Below, one piece after another: positions 8,852 to 16,843 of a stretch of DNA of 64,000 bases (its first letter is position 1; each line of letters starts with the position of its first letter). Origin of the DNA: JAWXCE01 sp034440495 (lineage in GTDB: Bacteria; Pseudomonadota; Alphaproteobacteria; Rhizobiales; Rhodomicrobiaceae); assembly GCA_034440495.1 (NCBI GenBank), contig JAWXCE010000061.1:1-64000 (forward strand). Direction: 5' to 3'. A program made the translations under genes and the position numbers. Under the pieces are notes generated by a model. That model saw nothing but the letters and a program-made list of their open reading frames with translations. It searched no databases and was not told where the DNA came from.

Positions 8852-8873
8852 TCCAGCTCACTGAGCTGGATTA
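8849..8873. terminator. Hairpin between convergent rho and thioredoxin-domain gene
   Basis: A perfect 11-bp stem, TAATCCAGCTC pairing with GAGCTGGATTA, closes a 3-nt loop and begins at the rho stop codon. There is no U-tract on either side, so it may be a bidirectional pause or a 3'-end protecting hairpin and not a classical intrinsic terminator. Confidence 0.55.
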
Positions 8874-8886
8874 CAATCTGAAACAT

Positions 8887-10923
8887 TCAGCGAATGACCG
8901 CTTTATCTTGGTCGGGTCGTAACTGCGAGGCAAGATCGTTCGCATCTGTAACGGGCAGCGAGCAGGTCTGTCCAATGCAGATATACGCCGTCGCCTTGCC
9001 TCCGATGGAGGTTTTGCCTGCTGCGGGTGAACTTTCTGGAATTATTTCATCACTGCGATAAGTGTGTATGACGGCGCCAGAGAGCGATGCGCGTACAAGC
9101 GCGTTCCGCATCGTCGGCATGCCTGCTTCATCTTCCGCGCCAGTAATGACGATCAGCTTCGGCTCGATGACGTCGATCAGCGAATTTAGGAAACCGCAGT
9201 GGTTGACGAAGCGGTGCGCGATGGCGCCGGAAAAAGCCTCGTAGAGTTTTTGAGCGCGGGCGCGGTAACTTTCCTCGCCGGTGAGCAGGTACAGCGCGTT
9301 GAGATTGGCAAGCATGATCGAGTTGGCGTTCGGCGTCGCGTCGTCGTGGGCGGCTAGGGTGCGGATCATGACATCCGTGGTGTCGTCCGCCGAAAGGTAA
9401 TAGCCGCCGCTCTCTGCCGTATAGCGCTCGTCCATCGTCCGCGTCCAACTCTTTGCGTCGGCAAGAAAAGCTGCATCGCCTGTCACCTGCTGAAGCGCGA
9501 TGGCGGAGGCGATCATGTTGGCGTAGTCGGTTGCAACGCCTGGGGTTTTGGCTTGACCCGCGCGGTAGCTGTGCATTAGCCGCCCGTCTTTCACCAAGCG
9601 GAGCTTGACGAACTCGTAGGCGCTTTTCGCCACATCCACCCATTCAGGATGTTCGAAAGCCTGCCCAGCTTTGGCGAGCGCGGCGATCATAAGCCCGTTC
9701 CAGTCAGCCAGAACCTTGTCATCCCAGCTCGGGCGCTCGCGCAGGGCGCGTTTGGCCAGCAGGTTGGAGCGCAGGGCATAGAGCCGCGCCTCGTCCTCAT
9801 CCGGCAGAAGCTCAAGCGACTTGAGCCGATTCGGGATGTTAGTTTCCTCCCAGTTGCCGTGTTCACTAATGTCGTAGACCTGGCAGAAAAAGGCGCCATC
9901 TTCCTCGCCTAGCGCCGCGATGATTTCAGCTCGGCTCCACACGTAGAATTTGCCCTCGACTCCCTCTGAGTCCGCATCGAGCGCGGACGCAAAGCCGCCG
10001 TCCGGCGCTTTCATCTCGCGCATGAGCCAATCGACAGTTTCGGCGATGCGGATGGCGAGCAGCGGCGTGCGGCGCTCTTTCCACACCTCGGTCATGAGGT
10101 CGATGAGCTGGGCGTTGTCGTAGAGCATTTTCTCGAAATGCGGCACAAGCCAGCGAGCGTCTACCGAGTAGCGTGAAAAGCCGCCGCCGATATGGTCGTA
10201 AATGCCGCCCTGGCTGATGTGTAGCAGCGTTTTCTCGATCGCGTCGGTGCAAGTCGCGTGGCCGAAACGTAAGCCGCCCTTCCAGACGAAATTGAGGATG
10301 CTGCAGTTGGGGAATTTGGGCGCGCCCTGCAAACCACCATGGATAGGGTCGAACGCGGCTGCCATGCGGCTCGCTATGTCGGAAATCATTGGCATGGTGA
10401 TCGCAGTAGGTGCGGTGGATGCGCTCTCGCGCAACGCCTTGCCGAGCGCGCCGGTGTTGGACTGGATTTTTTCCGGCTCCTCACGAAAAACGCGGGCAAC
10501 CTCTTGCAAAACCTGCGGGAAGCCGGGACGGCCAAAGCGCGGTTCGGGCGGAAAGTAAGTCCCACCCCAGAATGGCTCTGCGTCCGGCGTCAGAAACATC
10601 GTGAGCGGCCAGCCGCCCTGCTCGCCCAGGTGATGCAGCGCGGACATGTACAGCGCGTCCACATCCGGCCGTTCTTCCCGATCGACCTTGATATTGACAA
10701 ACAGATCATTCATCAGCCCGGCGATGGCATCGTTCTCAAAGCTCTCATGCGCCATGACGTGGCACCAGTGGCATGCCGCATAGCCTACCGAAAGCAGCAC
10801 CGGCTTGTTTACCGCCTTTGCCTCGGCAAGCGCTTCCGGCCCCCATGGTCTCCAGTGCACCGGGTTATCCTTGTGCTGCAGCAAGTAGGGGCTTGTCTCG
10901 TTGGTGAGTTGATTTTTTGTCAT
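8887..10923 (-). CDS. Thioredoxin-domain protein of the YyaL / DUF255 family
   Basis: 678 residues, full family length. An N-terminal thioredoxin-like domain carries the CHWC motif (Cys51, Cys54) in the block SVGYAACHWCHVMAHESF, and a long (alpha/alpha)6-barrel resembling glycoside hydrolases follows (about 200-600). The opening NETSPYLLQHKDNPVHW is almost invariant in the family. Homologues include bacterial YyaL and the human spermatogenesis-associated SPATA20; no reaction has been established for the bacterial members as far as I know. It converges on rho and is divergent from mnmE with about 80 bp between starts, where its promoter must lie. Confidence 0.93.
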   Translation of the reverse strand: MTKNQLTNETSPYLLQHKDNPVHWRPWGPEALAEAKAVNKPVLLSVGYAACHWCHVMAHESFENDAIAGLMNDLFVNIKVDREERPDVDALYMSALHHLGEQGGWPLTMFLTPDAEPFWGGTYFPPEPRFGRPGFPQVLQEVARVFREEPEKIQSNTGALGKALRESASTAPTAITMPMISDIASRMAAAFDPIHGGLQGAPKFPNCSILNFVWKGGLRFGHATCTDAIEKTLLHISQGGIYDHIGGGFSRYSVDARWLVPHFEKMLYDNAQLIDLMTEVWKERRTPLLAIRIAETVDWLMREMKAPDGGFASALDADSEGVEGKFYVWSRAEIIAALGEEDGAFFCQVYDISEHGNWEETNIPNRLKSLELLPDEDEARLYALRSNLLAKRALRERPSWDDKVLADWNGLMIAALAKAGQAFEHPEWVDVAKSAYEFVKLRLVKDGRLMHSYRAGQAKTPGVATDYANMIASAIALQQVTGDAAFLADAKSWTRTMDERYTAESGGYYLSADDTTDVMIRTLAAHDDATPNANSIMLANLNALYLLTGEESYRARAQKLYEAFSGAIAHRFVNHCGFLNSLIDVIEPKLIVITGAEDEAGMPTMRNALVRASLSGAVIHTYRSDEIIPESSPAAGKTSIGGKATAYICIGQTCSLPVTDANDLASQLRPDQDKAVIR

Positions 10924-11003
10924 GCCGCGCTCATCAATTACCGTCGTATTTAACGGCTAGAGCAAACTATAGTTGCTTTCAATGCGACTGTCTTCAGGAA
11001 CCC

Positions 11004-12320
11004 ATGTCTTCGCAATCGACCATTTACGCTCTTTCAACAGCGCCGGGTAAATCCGGAGTGGCCGTAATCCGTATTTCCGGACCGCGTGCATTGAGCGTCG
11101 TCACCACGCTTGGGGCGAAGCTTTCCAAGCCTCGCCGCGCTTCGCTACAAACTCTGCGTGACCCTGTTTCACGTGAAACACTCGACCGCGCGCTTGTGCT
11201 TTGGTTCGCAGCTCCGGCAAGTTTCACCGGCGAGGATATTGTAGAGTTGCACGTCCACGGCGGACGCGCAGTAATTGCAGGCATAATGACGGCACTTGCG
11301 GGCATTGACGGGCTAAGGATGGCGGAGGCAGGGGAATTTGCACGCCGCGCGTTCGACAACGGCAAAATCGATCTTACCCAGGCTGAGGGTCTTGGCGATC
11401 TCATCGACGCCGAAACTGAGGCGCAGCGCGCGCAGGCTTTGCGGCAATCGTCCGGCGCTTTACGCTCTCTGTTTGATGGTTGGCGTGAGCAGATCATCCG
11501 GGCTATGGTCGCCGTGGAGGCTGCAATCGATTTTTCAGAGGAAGCCGACATTCCCGAGGCTGCTTTCGCCGCGGCGCACCCTGTGGTAATGAGGCTAACC
11601 TCCGATATCGGTCGCCATCTCGCGGACGGGCGGCGAGGTGAGATTTTGCGCGATGGTTTGCGCGTCGTCATCGCCGGGCCGCCCAACGCGGGCAAATCCA
11701 GCCTTTTGAACGCACTTGCAGGCCGCGACGCGGCCATCGTTTCCGAGGAGGCGGGCACCACACGCGATGTCATCGAAGTGCGGCTTAATCTTGGAGGCTA
11801 CCCGGTAGTTGTTGCAGATACGGCGGGCATACGAGACGTAGGAGACAAAGTGGAGCGTGAAGGCATACGCCGCGCCATCGCCGCCGCTACTGAGGCAGAC
11901 TTGGTCATCTGGCTTTCGGACGCCGCCACGCCATCGCCGCCGCCGAAAGAAATTACAGCGTTCGGCGATAAAGTAGTCGAGGCGAATAGCAAGATCGACC
12001 TTGCGCCCGCACAGTACCCGCTTGGACTGTCCGTTCTGAGCGGAGAAGGCATTGAAAGTCTTGTGGAGCGGCTCGCCGAAGAGGCCCGGCGGCTGGCGGG
12101 CGGAGCCGAGGACGCCATCATCACGCGCGCCCGTCACCGGGAGGCCTTGCAAGCGGCGCACACGGCGCTGATGGCCTTTCTGGACGGCGATACGGGCGCC
12201 GTGGAGATGCGAGCGGAAGATTTGCGGGTTGCGGCTTTCGCGCTTGGGCGGTTGACAGGCCGTGTGGATGTGGAGCATGTGCTTGGCGAAATTTTCTCGC
12301 AGTTCTGTATCGGCAAGTGA
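11004..12320 (+). CDS. mnmE: tRNA uridine-5-carboxymethylaminomethyl modification GTPase MnmE
   Basis: 438 residues. With MnmG it forms the complex that makes (c)mnm5U34 in the wobble position of certain tRNAs. An N-terminal tetrahydrofolate-binding domain begins TIYALSTAPGKSGVAVIRISG; the inserted G domain has P-loop GPPNAGKSSLL, switch region EAGTTRD and DTAG; the C-terminal FCIGK provides the family's essential cysteine. The start is ATG 11004; upstream codons do not match the family. A perfect parS lies inside the gene at 11165-11180. mnmG follows, separated by two small genes. Confidence 0.97.
   Translation: MSSQSTIYALSTAPGKSGVAVIRISGPRALSVVTTLGAKLSKPRRASLQTLRDPVSRETLDRALVLWFAAPASFTGEDIVELHVHGGRAVIAGIMTALAGIDGLRMAEAGEFARRAFDNGKIDLTQAEGLGDLIDAETEAQRAQALRQSSGALRSLFDGWREQIIRAMVAVEAAIDFSEEADIPEAAFAAAHPVVMRLTSDIGRHLADGRRGEILRDGLRVVIAGPPNAGKSSLLNALAGRDAAIVSEEAGTTRDVIEVRLNLGGYPVVVADTAGIRDVGDKVEREGIRRAIAAATEADLVIWLSDAATPSPPPKEITAFGDKVVEANSKIDLAPAQYPLGLSVLSGEGIESLVERLAEEARRLAGGAEDAIITRARHREALQAAHTALMAFLDGDTGAVEMRAEDLRVAAFALGRLTGRVDVEHVLGEIFSQFCIGK
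11165..11180. promoter_or_regulatory. parS centromere site, perfect
   Basis: TGTTTCACGTGAAACA matches the 16-bp bacterial parS consensus exactly. It lies in the mnmE coding sequence, where it is read as VSRET. ParB, encoded about 5.7 kb downstream, should bind it; the site is about 5.5 kb from the predicted origin, a normal parS-origin distance. Confidence 0.93.
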
Positions 12321-12334
12321 CATCCCAGCGGCTT

Positions 12335-12360
12335 GGAACCAATATTCAATCACTGTGGTT
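12335..12360 (+). promoter_or_regulatory. EcfG-like stress promoter
   Basis: GGAAC at 12335-12339, a 17-nt spacer and GGTT at 12357-12360 resemble the alphaproteobacterial general-stress consensus GGAAC-N16/17-CGTT with one mismatch in the -10 part. It starts 15 nt after the mnmE stop and its -10 lies 25 nt before the next small start codon. Confidence 0.45.
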
Positions 12361-12385
12361 TCCCAGCAAATCAAGGGAGATCGAT

Positions 12386-12577
12386 ATGCTTACAGGTCAG
12401 ATACAAAAGCCAAAATCGGTTCGCGACTTTCTTCTGTCTCAGGGCGGCGACAGCAAGTTTCGCAAGATTTCCTGTGCAGCCGAAAATGTCAAAACACCGT
12501 TCAATCTGCGCAAGCTGCGAGGCGATACTGCGGCCCGCAAACTGCGATTACCTCTCCCTCATGGTTTTGCAGACTGA
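12386..12577 (+). CDS. Small basic hypothetical protein
   Basis: 63 residues beginning MLTGQIQKPKSVRDFLLSQG, rich in Lys and Arg, no membrane segment and no family I recognise. The case for a real gene is the strong ribosome site AAGGGAGA (12373-12380) 5 nt before ATG, an EcfG-like promoter just upstream, and a stop that overlaps the next start (TGATG), which would couple its translation to the DUF3008 gene. The C-terminal half is more like random sequence, so it could instead be a short leader for the next gene. Confidence 0.45.
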   Translation: MLTGQIQKPKSVRDFLLSQGGDSKFRKISCAAENVKTPFNLRKLRGDTAARKLRLPLPHGFAD

Positions 12578-12789
12578 TGCCCGCAAAGTCAAAAAAACAG
12601 CAGATGGCGGGCGCAGCTCTTTCCGCCAAACGCGGGGAGGAAAAGCCATCCGATCTTCAGGGCGCGTCAAAAGAGATGTATGAATCCATGAGCGAGAAGG
12701 AACTGGACGACATGGCGTCGGTAAAACGCTCCAAACTACCCGAAACCGCTCAAAAGTCGGCGCCGAAAAAGGCCAATAAGAAAGATTGA
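12577..12789 (+). CDS. DUF3008-family small protein
   Basis: 70 residues. The N-terminal MPAKSKKQQMAGAALSAKRG and the middle GASKEMYESMSEKELDDMAS match the short, highly charged DUF3008 family found in many alphaproteobacteria; function unknown. It ends in a Lys-rich tail. The ATG shares its A with the stop of the preceding 63-codon frame and has no strong ribosome site of its own, so translation is probably coupled. Location behind an EcfG-like promoter suggests a stress-induced role; that part is inference. Confidence 0.75.
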   Translation: MPAKSKKQQMAGAALSAKRGEEKPSDLQGASKEMYESMSEKELDDMASVKRSKLPETAQKSAPKKANKKD

Positions 12790-12865
12790 CCTTTTAGGCA
12801 GACTGGCTTTGACGCAAGCCCGCGCGAAGACTATCTTCGCGCTAAACCCCACAGGCTTGCGAAGT

Positions 12866-14731
12866 ATGAACACTCATTTCGACGTTATTGTTATTGGAGG
12901 CGGGCACGCTGGCTGCGAAGCTGCCTCCGCCTCCGCGCGTATTGGCGCCCGTACCGCGTTCATAACGCACAGCTTTAAGACCATCGGCGAGATGTCGTGC
13001 AACCCTGCCGTTGGCGGCCTTGGCAAAGGTCATCTGGTGCGCGAGGTCGATGCGCTTGATGGCTTGATGGGTCGCGTTATCGACAAGGCGGGCATCCAGT
13101 TTCGCATGCTGAACAAATCCAAGGGCGCCGCCGTGCAGGGGCCGCGCGCGCAGGCCGACCGCAAGCTTTATCGCCGCGAAATGCAGGCCGCAATCCGCGC
13201 CACTCTAGGGCTTGAAGTGATTTCCAAGCCGGTTGAAGATTTAATCGTCGAGAACGGCGCAGTCGCTGGAGTTGTTACTCAAGGCGGCGCCGAGTATCGC
13301 GCCGCCGCCGTCGTGGTCACAACGGGCACGTTCCTGAAAGGCGTCATCCACATCGGCGAAGCGAGGGTCTCCGCTGGCCGCATTGGCGAGGCGCCGTCTA
13401 TCGGGCTCTCCGACCGTCTTTACGCGCTAGGCCTTCAAATGGGCCGCTTGAAAACCGGCACCCCCGCCCGCCTCGATGGCCGCACCATCGCCTGGGAGCG
13501 GCTGGAGGAGCAGGCGGGCGACGATCCACCCGTACCGTTCTCGTTCATGACGACGCGCATCGAGACGCGGCAAGTTCCCTGTCATATCACCTATACGACC
13601 GAGGAAACGCATAAGCTTATCGCCGCCAACCTGGAGCGCTCGGCCATGTATGCCGGGCATATCACCGGCGTTGGTCCTCGCTACTGCCCCTCCATTGAGG
13701 ATAAGGTTGTGCGTTTCCGCGACCGGCAGGCGCATCAGATATTCCTGGAGCCGGAGGGGCTGGACGACGACACCGTTTATCCGAATGGCATCTCCACCTC
13801 ATTGCCCGAGGATGTGCAGCGCGCGTTCATCGCGACCATCCCCGGTCTGGAAAATGCCGCCATCAAACGCTGCGGTTACGCCATTGAGTACGATTACGTC
13901 GATCCGCGCGAGCTGACTCCCACGCTAGAGACCAAGCGACTGCCCGGACTGTTTCTAGCCGGGCAGATCAACGGCACAACGGGATATGAGGAGGCGGCCG
14001 GGCAGGGTTTGATCGCGGGCGTTAATGCGGCGCTGCGGGCGGGCGGTGGTCAACGCCAGTTTGTTGTTTCACGCGCCGACGCTTACCTTGGCGTCATGAT
14101 CGACGATTTGGTGACGCGCGGCGTCTCCGAGCCATACCGTATGTTCACCAGCCGCGCCGAGTATCGCCTCAAGCTGCGCGCCGACAACGCCGACGAGCGC
14201 CTGACCGCAGTTGGCGAAGCAGTTGGGTGCGTCGGGCCGGATCGCTCGCAAGTTTTCGGCGTGAAACATGCAGCACGCGCGGAAGGCGCGGCAATGCTCC
14301 GCTCGCTAGCGCTAACGCCAGCGGAGGCGGCGCAACACGGTCTTAACCTCAACCGCGATGGCCGCCGCCGCACGGCTTACGAACTCCTCGCCTTCCCGGA
14401 CGTGAGCCTCCACCGCTTGTGCGCTATCTGGCCTGAGCTTGGTGGAATTGATCCCGCCGTGGCATCTGCGCTTGAGATTGACGCTCGCTATGCCGTCTAT
14501 CTTGATCGCCAGGATGCGAGCGTGGCGGCGCTGCGGCGCGACGAGGCAATCGCCATTCCGCGCGACTTCAGCTTTGCGATTGCGGGCCTATCGAATGAGA
14601 TGCGCCAAAAGCTTGAACGCGCGCGCCCGGCGACCGTCGCCCATGCCGCGCAAATAGAAGGTGTCACCCCCGCCGCGCTAATGCTGCTTGCCTCGCACTT
14701 AAAACGCGCGCCATCCGCTTTGACCGCATAA
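12866..14731 (+). CDS. mnmG: tRNA uridine-5-carboxymethylaminomethyl modification enzyme MnmG (GidA)
   Basis: 621 residues. FAD-dependent partner of MnmE in wobble-uridine modification. The dinucleotide-binding fold at the N-terminus reads VIVIGGGHAGCEAASASAR; family signatures GPRAQADRKLYRREMQ (about 97-112) and GLFLAGQINGTTGYEEAAGQG (split at about 365-385) are intact, and the C-terminal helical MnmE/tRNA-binding domain is complete. ATG 12866 is chosen because the conserved N-terminus begins four residues later. The usual partner rsmG follows only after an inserted Uma2 gene. Confidence 0.97.
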   Translation: MNTHFDVIVIGGGHAGCEAASASARIGARTAFITHSFKTIGEMSCNPAVGGLGKGHLVREVDALDGLMGRVIDKAGIQFRMLNKSKGAAVQGPRAQADRKLYRREMQAAIRATLGLEVISKPVEDLIVENGAVAGVVTQGGAEYRAAAVVVTTGTFLKGVIHIGEARVSAGRIGEAPSIGLSDRLYALGLQMGRLKTGTPARLDGRTIAWERLEEQAGDDPPVPFSFMTTRIETRQVPCHITYTTEETHKLIAANLERSAMYAGHITGVGPRYCPSIEDKVVRFRDRQAHQIFLEPEGLDDDTVYPNGISTSLPEDVQRAFIATIPGLENAAIKRCGYAIEYDYVDPRELTPTLETKRLPGLFLAGQINGTTGYEEAAGQGLIAGVNAALRAGGGQRQFVVSRADAYLGVMIDDLVTRGVSEPYRMFTSRAEYRLKLRADNADERLTAVGEAVGCVGPDRSQVFGVKHAARAEGAAMLRSLALTPAEAAQHGLNLNRDGRRRTAYELLAFPDVSLHRLCAIWPELGGIDPAVASALEIDARYAVYLDRQDASVAALRRDEAIAIPRDFSFAIAGLSNEMRQKLERARPATVAHAAQIEGVTPAALMLLASHLKRAPSALTA

Positions 14732-14753
14732 GCGACCGTGATAAGCTCGTGTC

Positions 14754-15302
14754 ATGAGCGAGCCAATAAAGCGCATGAGTGTCGTGGAATTTCTCGACTG
14801 GACGATGAGCCAGCCGGGCCGCTATGAGCTTAACGAGGGGTTGCCTGTCAAGATGCCAGCAGAACGCACCCGCCACTTCCGAGCCAAACTAAAAACAGCC
14901 ATAGCCCTTCTTGCAGAGGTAAAGAGCGCCGGATTAGATTGCCAAGTTCTCGCAGACGGCATAGCGGTGGCGGTCGGCGAACGCACGGTATTCGAGCCAG
15001 ATGCGGTGGTGTATTGCGGCGAGAGACTAAGCGGCGACGCGCTTCCTTTGCCAAACCCCGTGATTGTCGTGGAAGTGATCTCTCCATCTTCCGAGGCGAC
15101 GTACACGGGCCGCAAGCTGGCCGGATATTTCAAACTCGAAAGCGTTCGCCATTATCTCGCTGTCGAGCCAGAAGACGGGTTTCTCACCCACCACGAGCGC
15201 CTAGCCGACGGCCGCATTGAAACGCATATTCATGAGCGAGAAGGCGCGCTTATCCTCGATCCGCCGCGATTGAAGGCGGCGGTCGCGGATTTTCTACCTT
15301 AA
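14754..15302 (+). CDS. Uma2-family (DUF820) PD-(D/E)xK nuclease-like protein
   Basis: 182 residues. The pattern fits Uma2: an N-terminal MSVVEFLDWTMSQPGRYELNEGLPV, a central EPDAVVYC with the Asp, and PNPVIVVEVISPSSEATYTG with the acidic residue and downstream Lys (RKLAGYF) expected of a PD-(D/E)xK active site. These proteins are very abundant in cyanobacteria, often near mobile DNA; their substrates are not known. Here the gene splits the normally adjacent mnmG and rsmG and its stop overlaps the rsmG start (TAATG), so it is now part of that operon. A second member is at 24145-24768. Confidence 0.85.
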   Translation: MSEPIKRMSVVEFLDWTMSQPGRYELNEGLPVKMPAERTRHFRAKLKTAIALLAEVKSAGLDCQVLADGIAVAVGERTVFEPDAVVYCGERLSGDALPLPNPVIVVEVISPSSEATYTGRKLAGYFKLESVRHYLAVEPEDGFLTHHERLADGRIETHIHEREGALILDPPRLKAAVADFLP

Positions 15303-15937
15303 TGCAGGGCCGCAGCTACGGCCCGGACGACTTTGCGCGCGACTTCGGCGTTTCACGTGAAACACTCGAACGCCTCAAGCTTTACGAGGCGCTGCTGCGG
15401 AAATGGCAGCAGGCGGTCAATCTCGTAGCGCCCTCGACGCTGGATGATGTCTGGCGGCGGCATTTCGCCGATAGCGCCCAAGTGGCGGAATTGGCTCCGG
15501 ATGCGAAAAAATGGGTCGATTTGGGGTCAGGCGCCGGTTTTCCTGGGCTAGTCATTGCCATCATGACCGCGAATCAGGATTATCGCGAAGTGCATCTTGT
15601 CGAGAGTAATAGCAAGAAATGCGCGTTTTTATTCGATGTGGCGCGGCAGACGGGCGCAAGAGCGGTTGTGCATGATTGCCGCATCGAAGTGGCTACGGCG
15701 AAAATTGGAATAATGGATGTTGTAAGCGCCCGCGCCGTGGCGCCGTTATCAAGTTTACTCGCGTTGTCTCAATCGTTTTTCGTGCGTGAAACGGCCGGGC
15801 TGTTCCTTAAAGGTCGCGATGCGCTGGTAGAAGTCGCCGAAGCGGAAAAGCAATGGCGCTTTCAGTGGAAAACCTCCGCCTCCCGGACTGACAGTCAGGG
15901 TCAAATCATCAAGATATGGAATCTAGAATCTAGATAG
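15302..15937 (+). CDS. rsmG: 16S rRNA (guanine(527)-N7)-methyltransferase RsmG (GidB)
   Basis: 211 residues. SAM-dependent methylation of G527 in 16S rRNA. The SAM-binding motif DLGSGAGFPGLVIAI lies at about residues 76-90 and the later SARAVAPLSSLLAL matches the family. The start codon shares a base with the stop of the Uma2 gene. A near-perfect parS overlaps codons 16-21, read as VSRET. parA starts 12 nt after the stop, so rsmG-parA-parB are likely one transcript. Confidence 0.95.
   Translation: MQGRSYGPDDFARDFGVSRETLERLKLYEALLRKWQQAVNLVAPSTLDDVWRRHFADSAQVAELAPDAKKWVDLGSGAGFPGLVIAIMTANQDYREVHLVESNSKKCAFLFDVARQTGARAVVHDCRIEVATAKIGIMDVVSARAVAPLSSLLALSQSFFVRETAGLFLKGRDALVEVAEAEKQWRFQWKTSASRTDSQGQIIKIWNLESR
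15349..15364. promoter_or_regulatory. parS centromere site, one mismatch
   Basis: CGTTTCACGTGAAACA matches the parS consensus at 15 of 16 positions (first base C in place of T). It lies in the 5' part of rsmG and is read in the same frame as the mnmE site, giving VSRET. It is about 0.6 kb upstream of parA. Confidence 0.88.
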
Positions 15938-15949
15938 GGGTGGGCGGCG

Positions 15950-16783
15950 ATGAGCAGGTATCCTTCAACATACTCAAACTTACGGGTGCTGGCGGTCGCC
16001 AACCAGAAGGGCGGCGTTGGCAAAACCACGACGGCGATTAATCTGGGTACGGCGCTGGCCACAGCCGGGCAAAAGACGCTGGTGATTGACCTCGATCCAC
16101 AGGGCAACGCCTCCACGGGGCTTGGCATTTCTGAAGATGACCGGCCAGTTTCCACCTACGACGTGCTCGCGGGCGCCGCCGCCATGGAGCAGGCGATGAT
16201 GGAGACGATGATTCCCGGCCTTTACGTCGCTCCTGCTACCCGAGATTTGGCGGGTCTGGAGCCGGAGATATCCGCCGCGCCTAATCGCGCGTACTTCCTC
16301 CGCGACGCCATCATGTCGCTAAAGGCGTCCGAGCAGGATCGCCCTGCGAATGACCGTCTCGCTTATGTGCTGATCGATTGCCCACCCTCGCTTAACATCC
16401 TGACGTTGAACGCCATGGCGGCGTCGGACTCAGTGCTGGTTCCTGTGCAATGCGAGTTTTTCGCACTCGAAGGGATCACGCAGCTTAAAGAGACGATCGA
16501 TTTCGTGCGCGCCAGCCTGAACCCGATGCTCGAAATTCACGGGGTGGTGTTGACCATGCATGACAGCCGCACGAAGCTGGCGGACGAGGTAGCGACCGAG
16601 GTGCGCAGTTTCTTCAAGGAAAAGGTGTTCTCAACGGTTATTCCCCGCAACGTGGCGGTGGCCGAGGCGCCGTCACACGGTCAGCCCGTGCAGCTTTATA
16701 ACGTAAAAAGCCCCGGTAGCCGCGCTTACACGGAATTGGCGGCTGAGATCATTCGCCGCGAAGAAAAAGCGAACGCCGCCTAA
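15950..16783 (+). CDS. parA: Chromosome-partitioning ATPase ParA
   Basis: 277 residues. Walker-type ATPase that binds DNA non-specifically and drives segregation of ParB-parS complexes. The deviant Walker A KGGVGKTTTAINLGTAL starts near residue 19, the A' motif LVIDLDPQGNASTGLG near 46, and Walker B LIDCPPSL near 142. The first 12 residues are a short variable tail. It lies 60 bp upstream of parB and within 10 kb of the predicted origin, as expected for the chromosomal copy. Confidence 0.97.
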   Translation: MSRYPSTYSNLRVLAVANQKGGVGKTTTAINLGTALATAGQKTLVIDLDPQGNASTGLGISEDDRPVSTYDVLAGAAAMEQAMMETMIPGLYVAPATRDLAGLEPEISAAPNRAYFLRDAIMSLKASEQDRPANDRLAYVLIDCPPSLNILTLNAMAASDSVLVPVQCEFFALEGITQLKETIDFVRASLNPMLEIHGVVLTMHDSRTKLADEVATEVRSFFKEKVFSTVIPRNVAVAEAPSHGQPVQLYNVKSPGSRAYTELAAEIIRREEKANAA

Positions 16784-16843
16784 CATCATTTTGCGTCTCG
16801 ATACTGAATTTGAAGGCATCGCCTTTTTGTCTGCGGGGGACTT

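Noticed and set aside
14063..14080. A third parS-like sequence in mnmG
   Set aside because: Only the left half (GTTTCACG) matches; the right half reads CGCCGAC, so it is not a palindrome.
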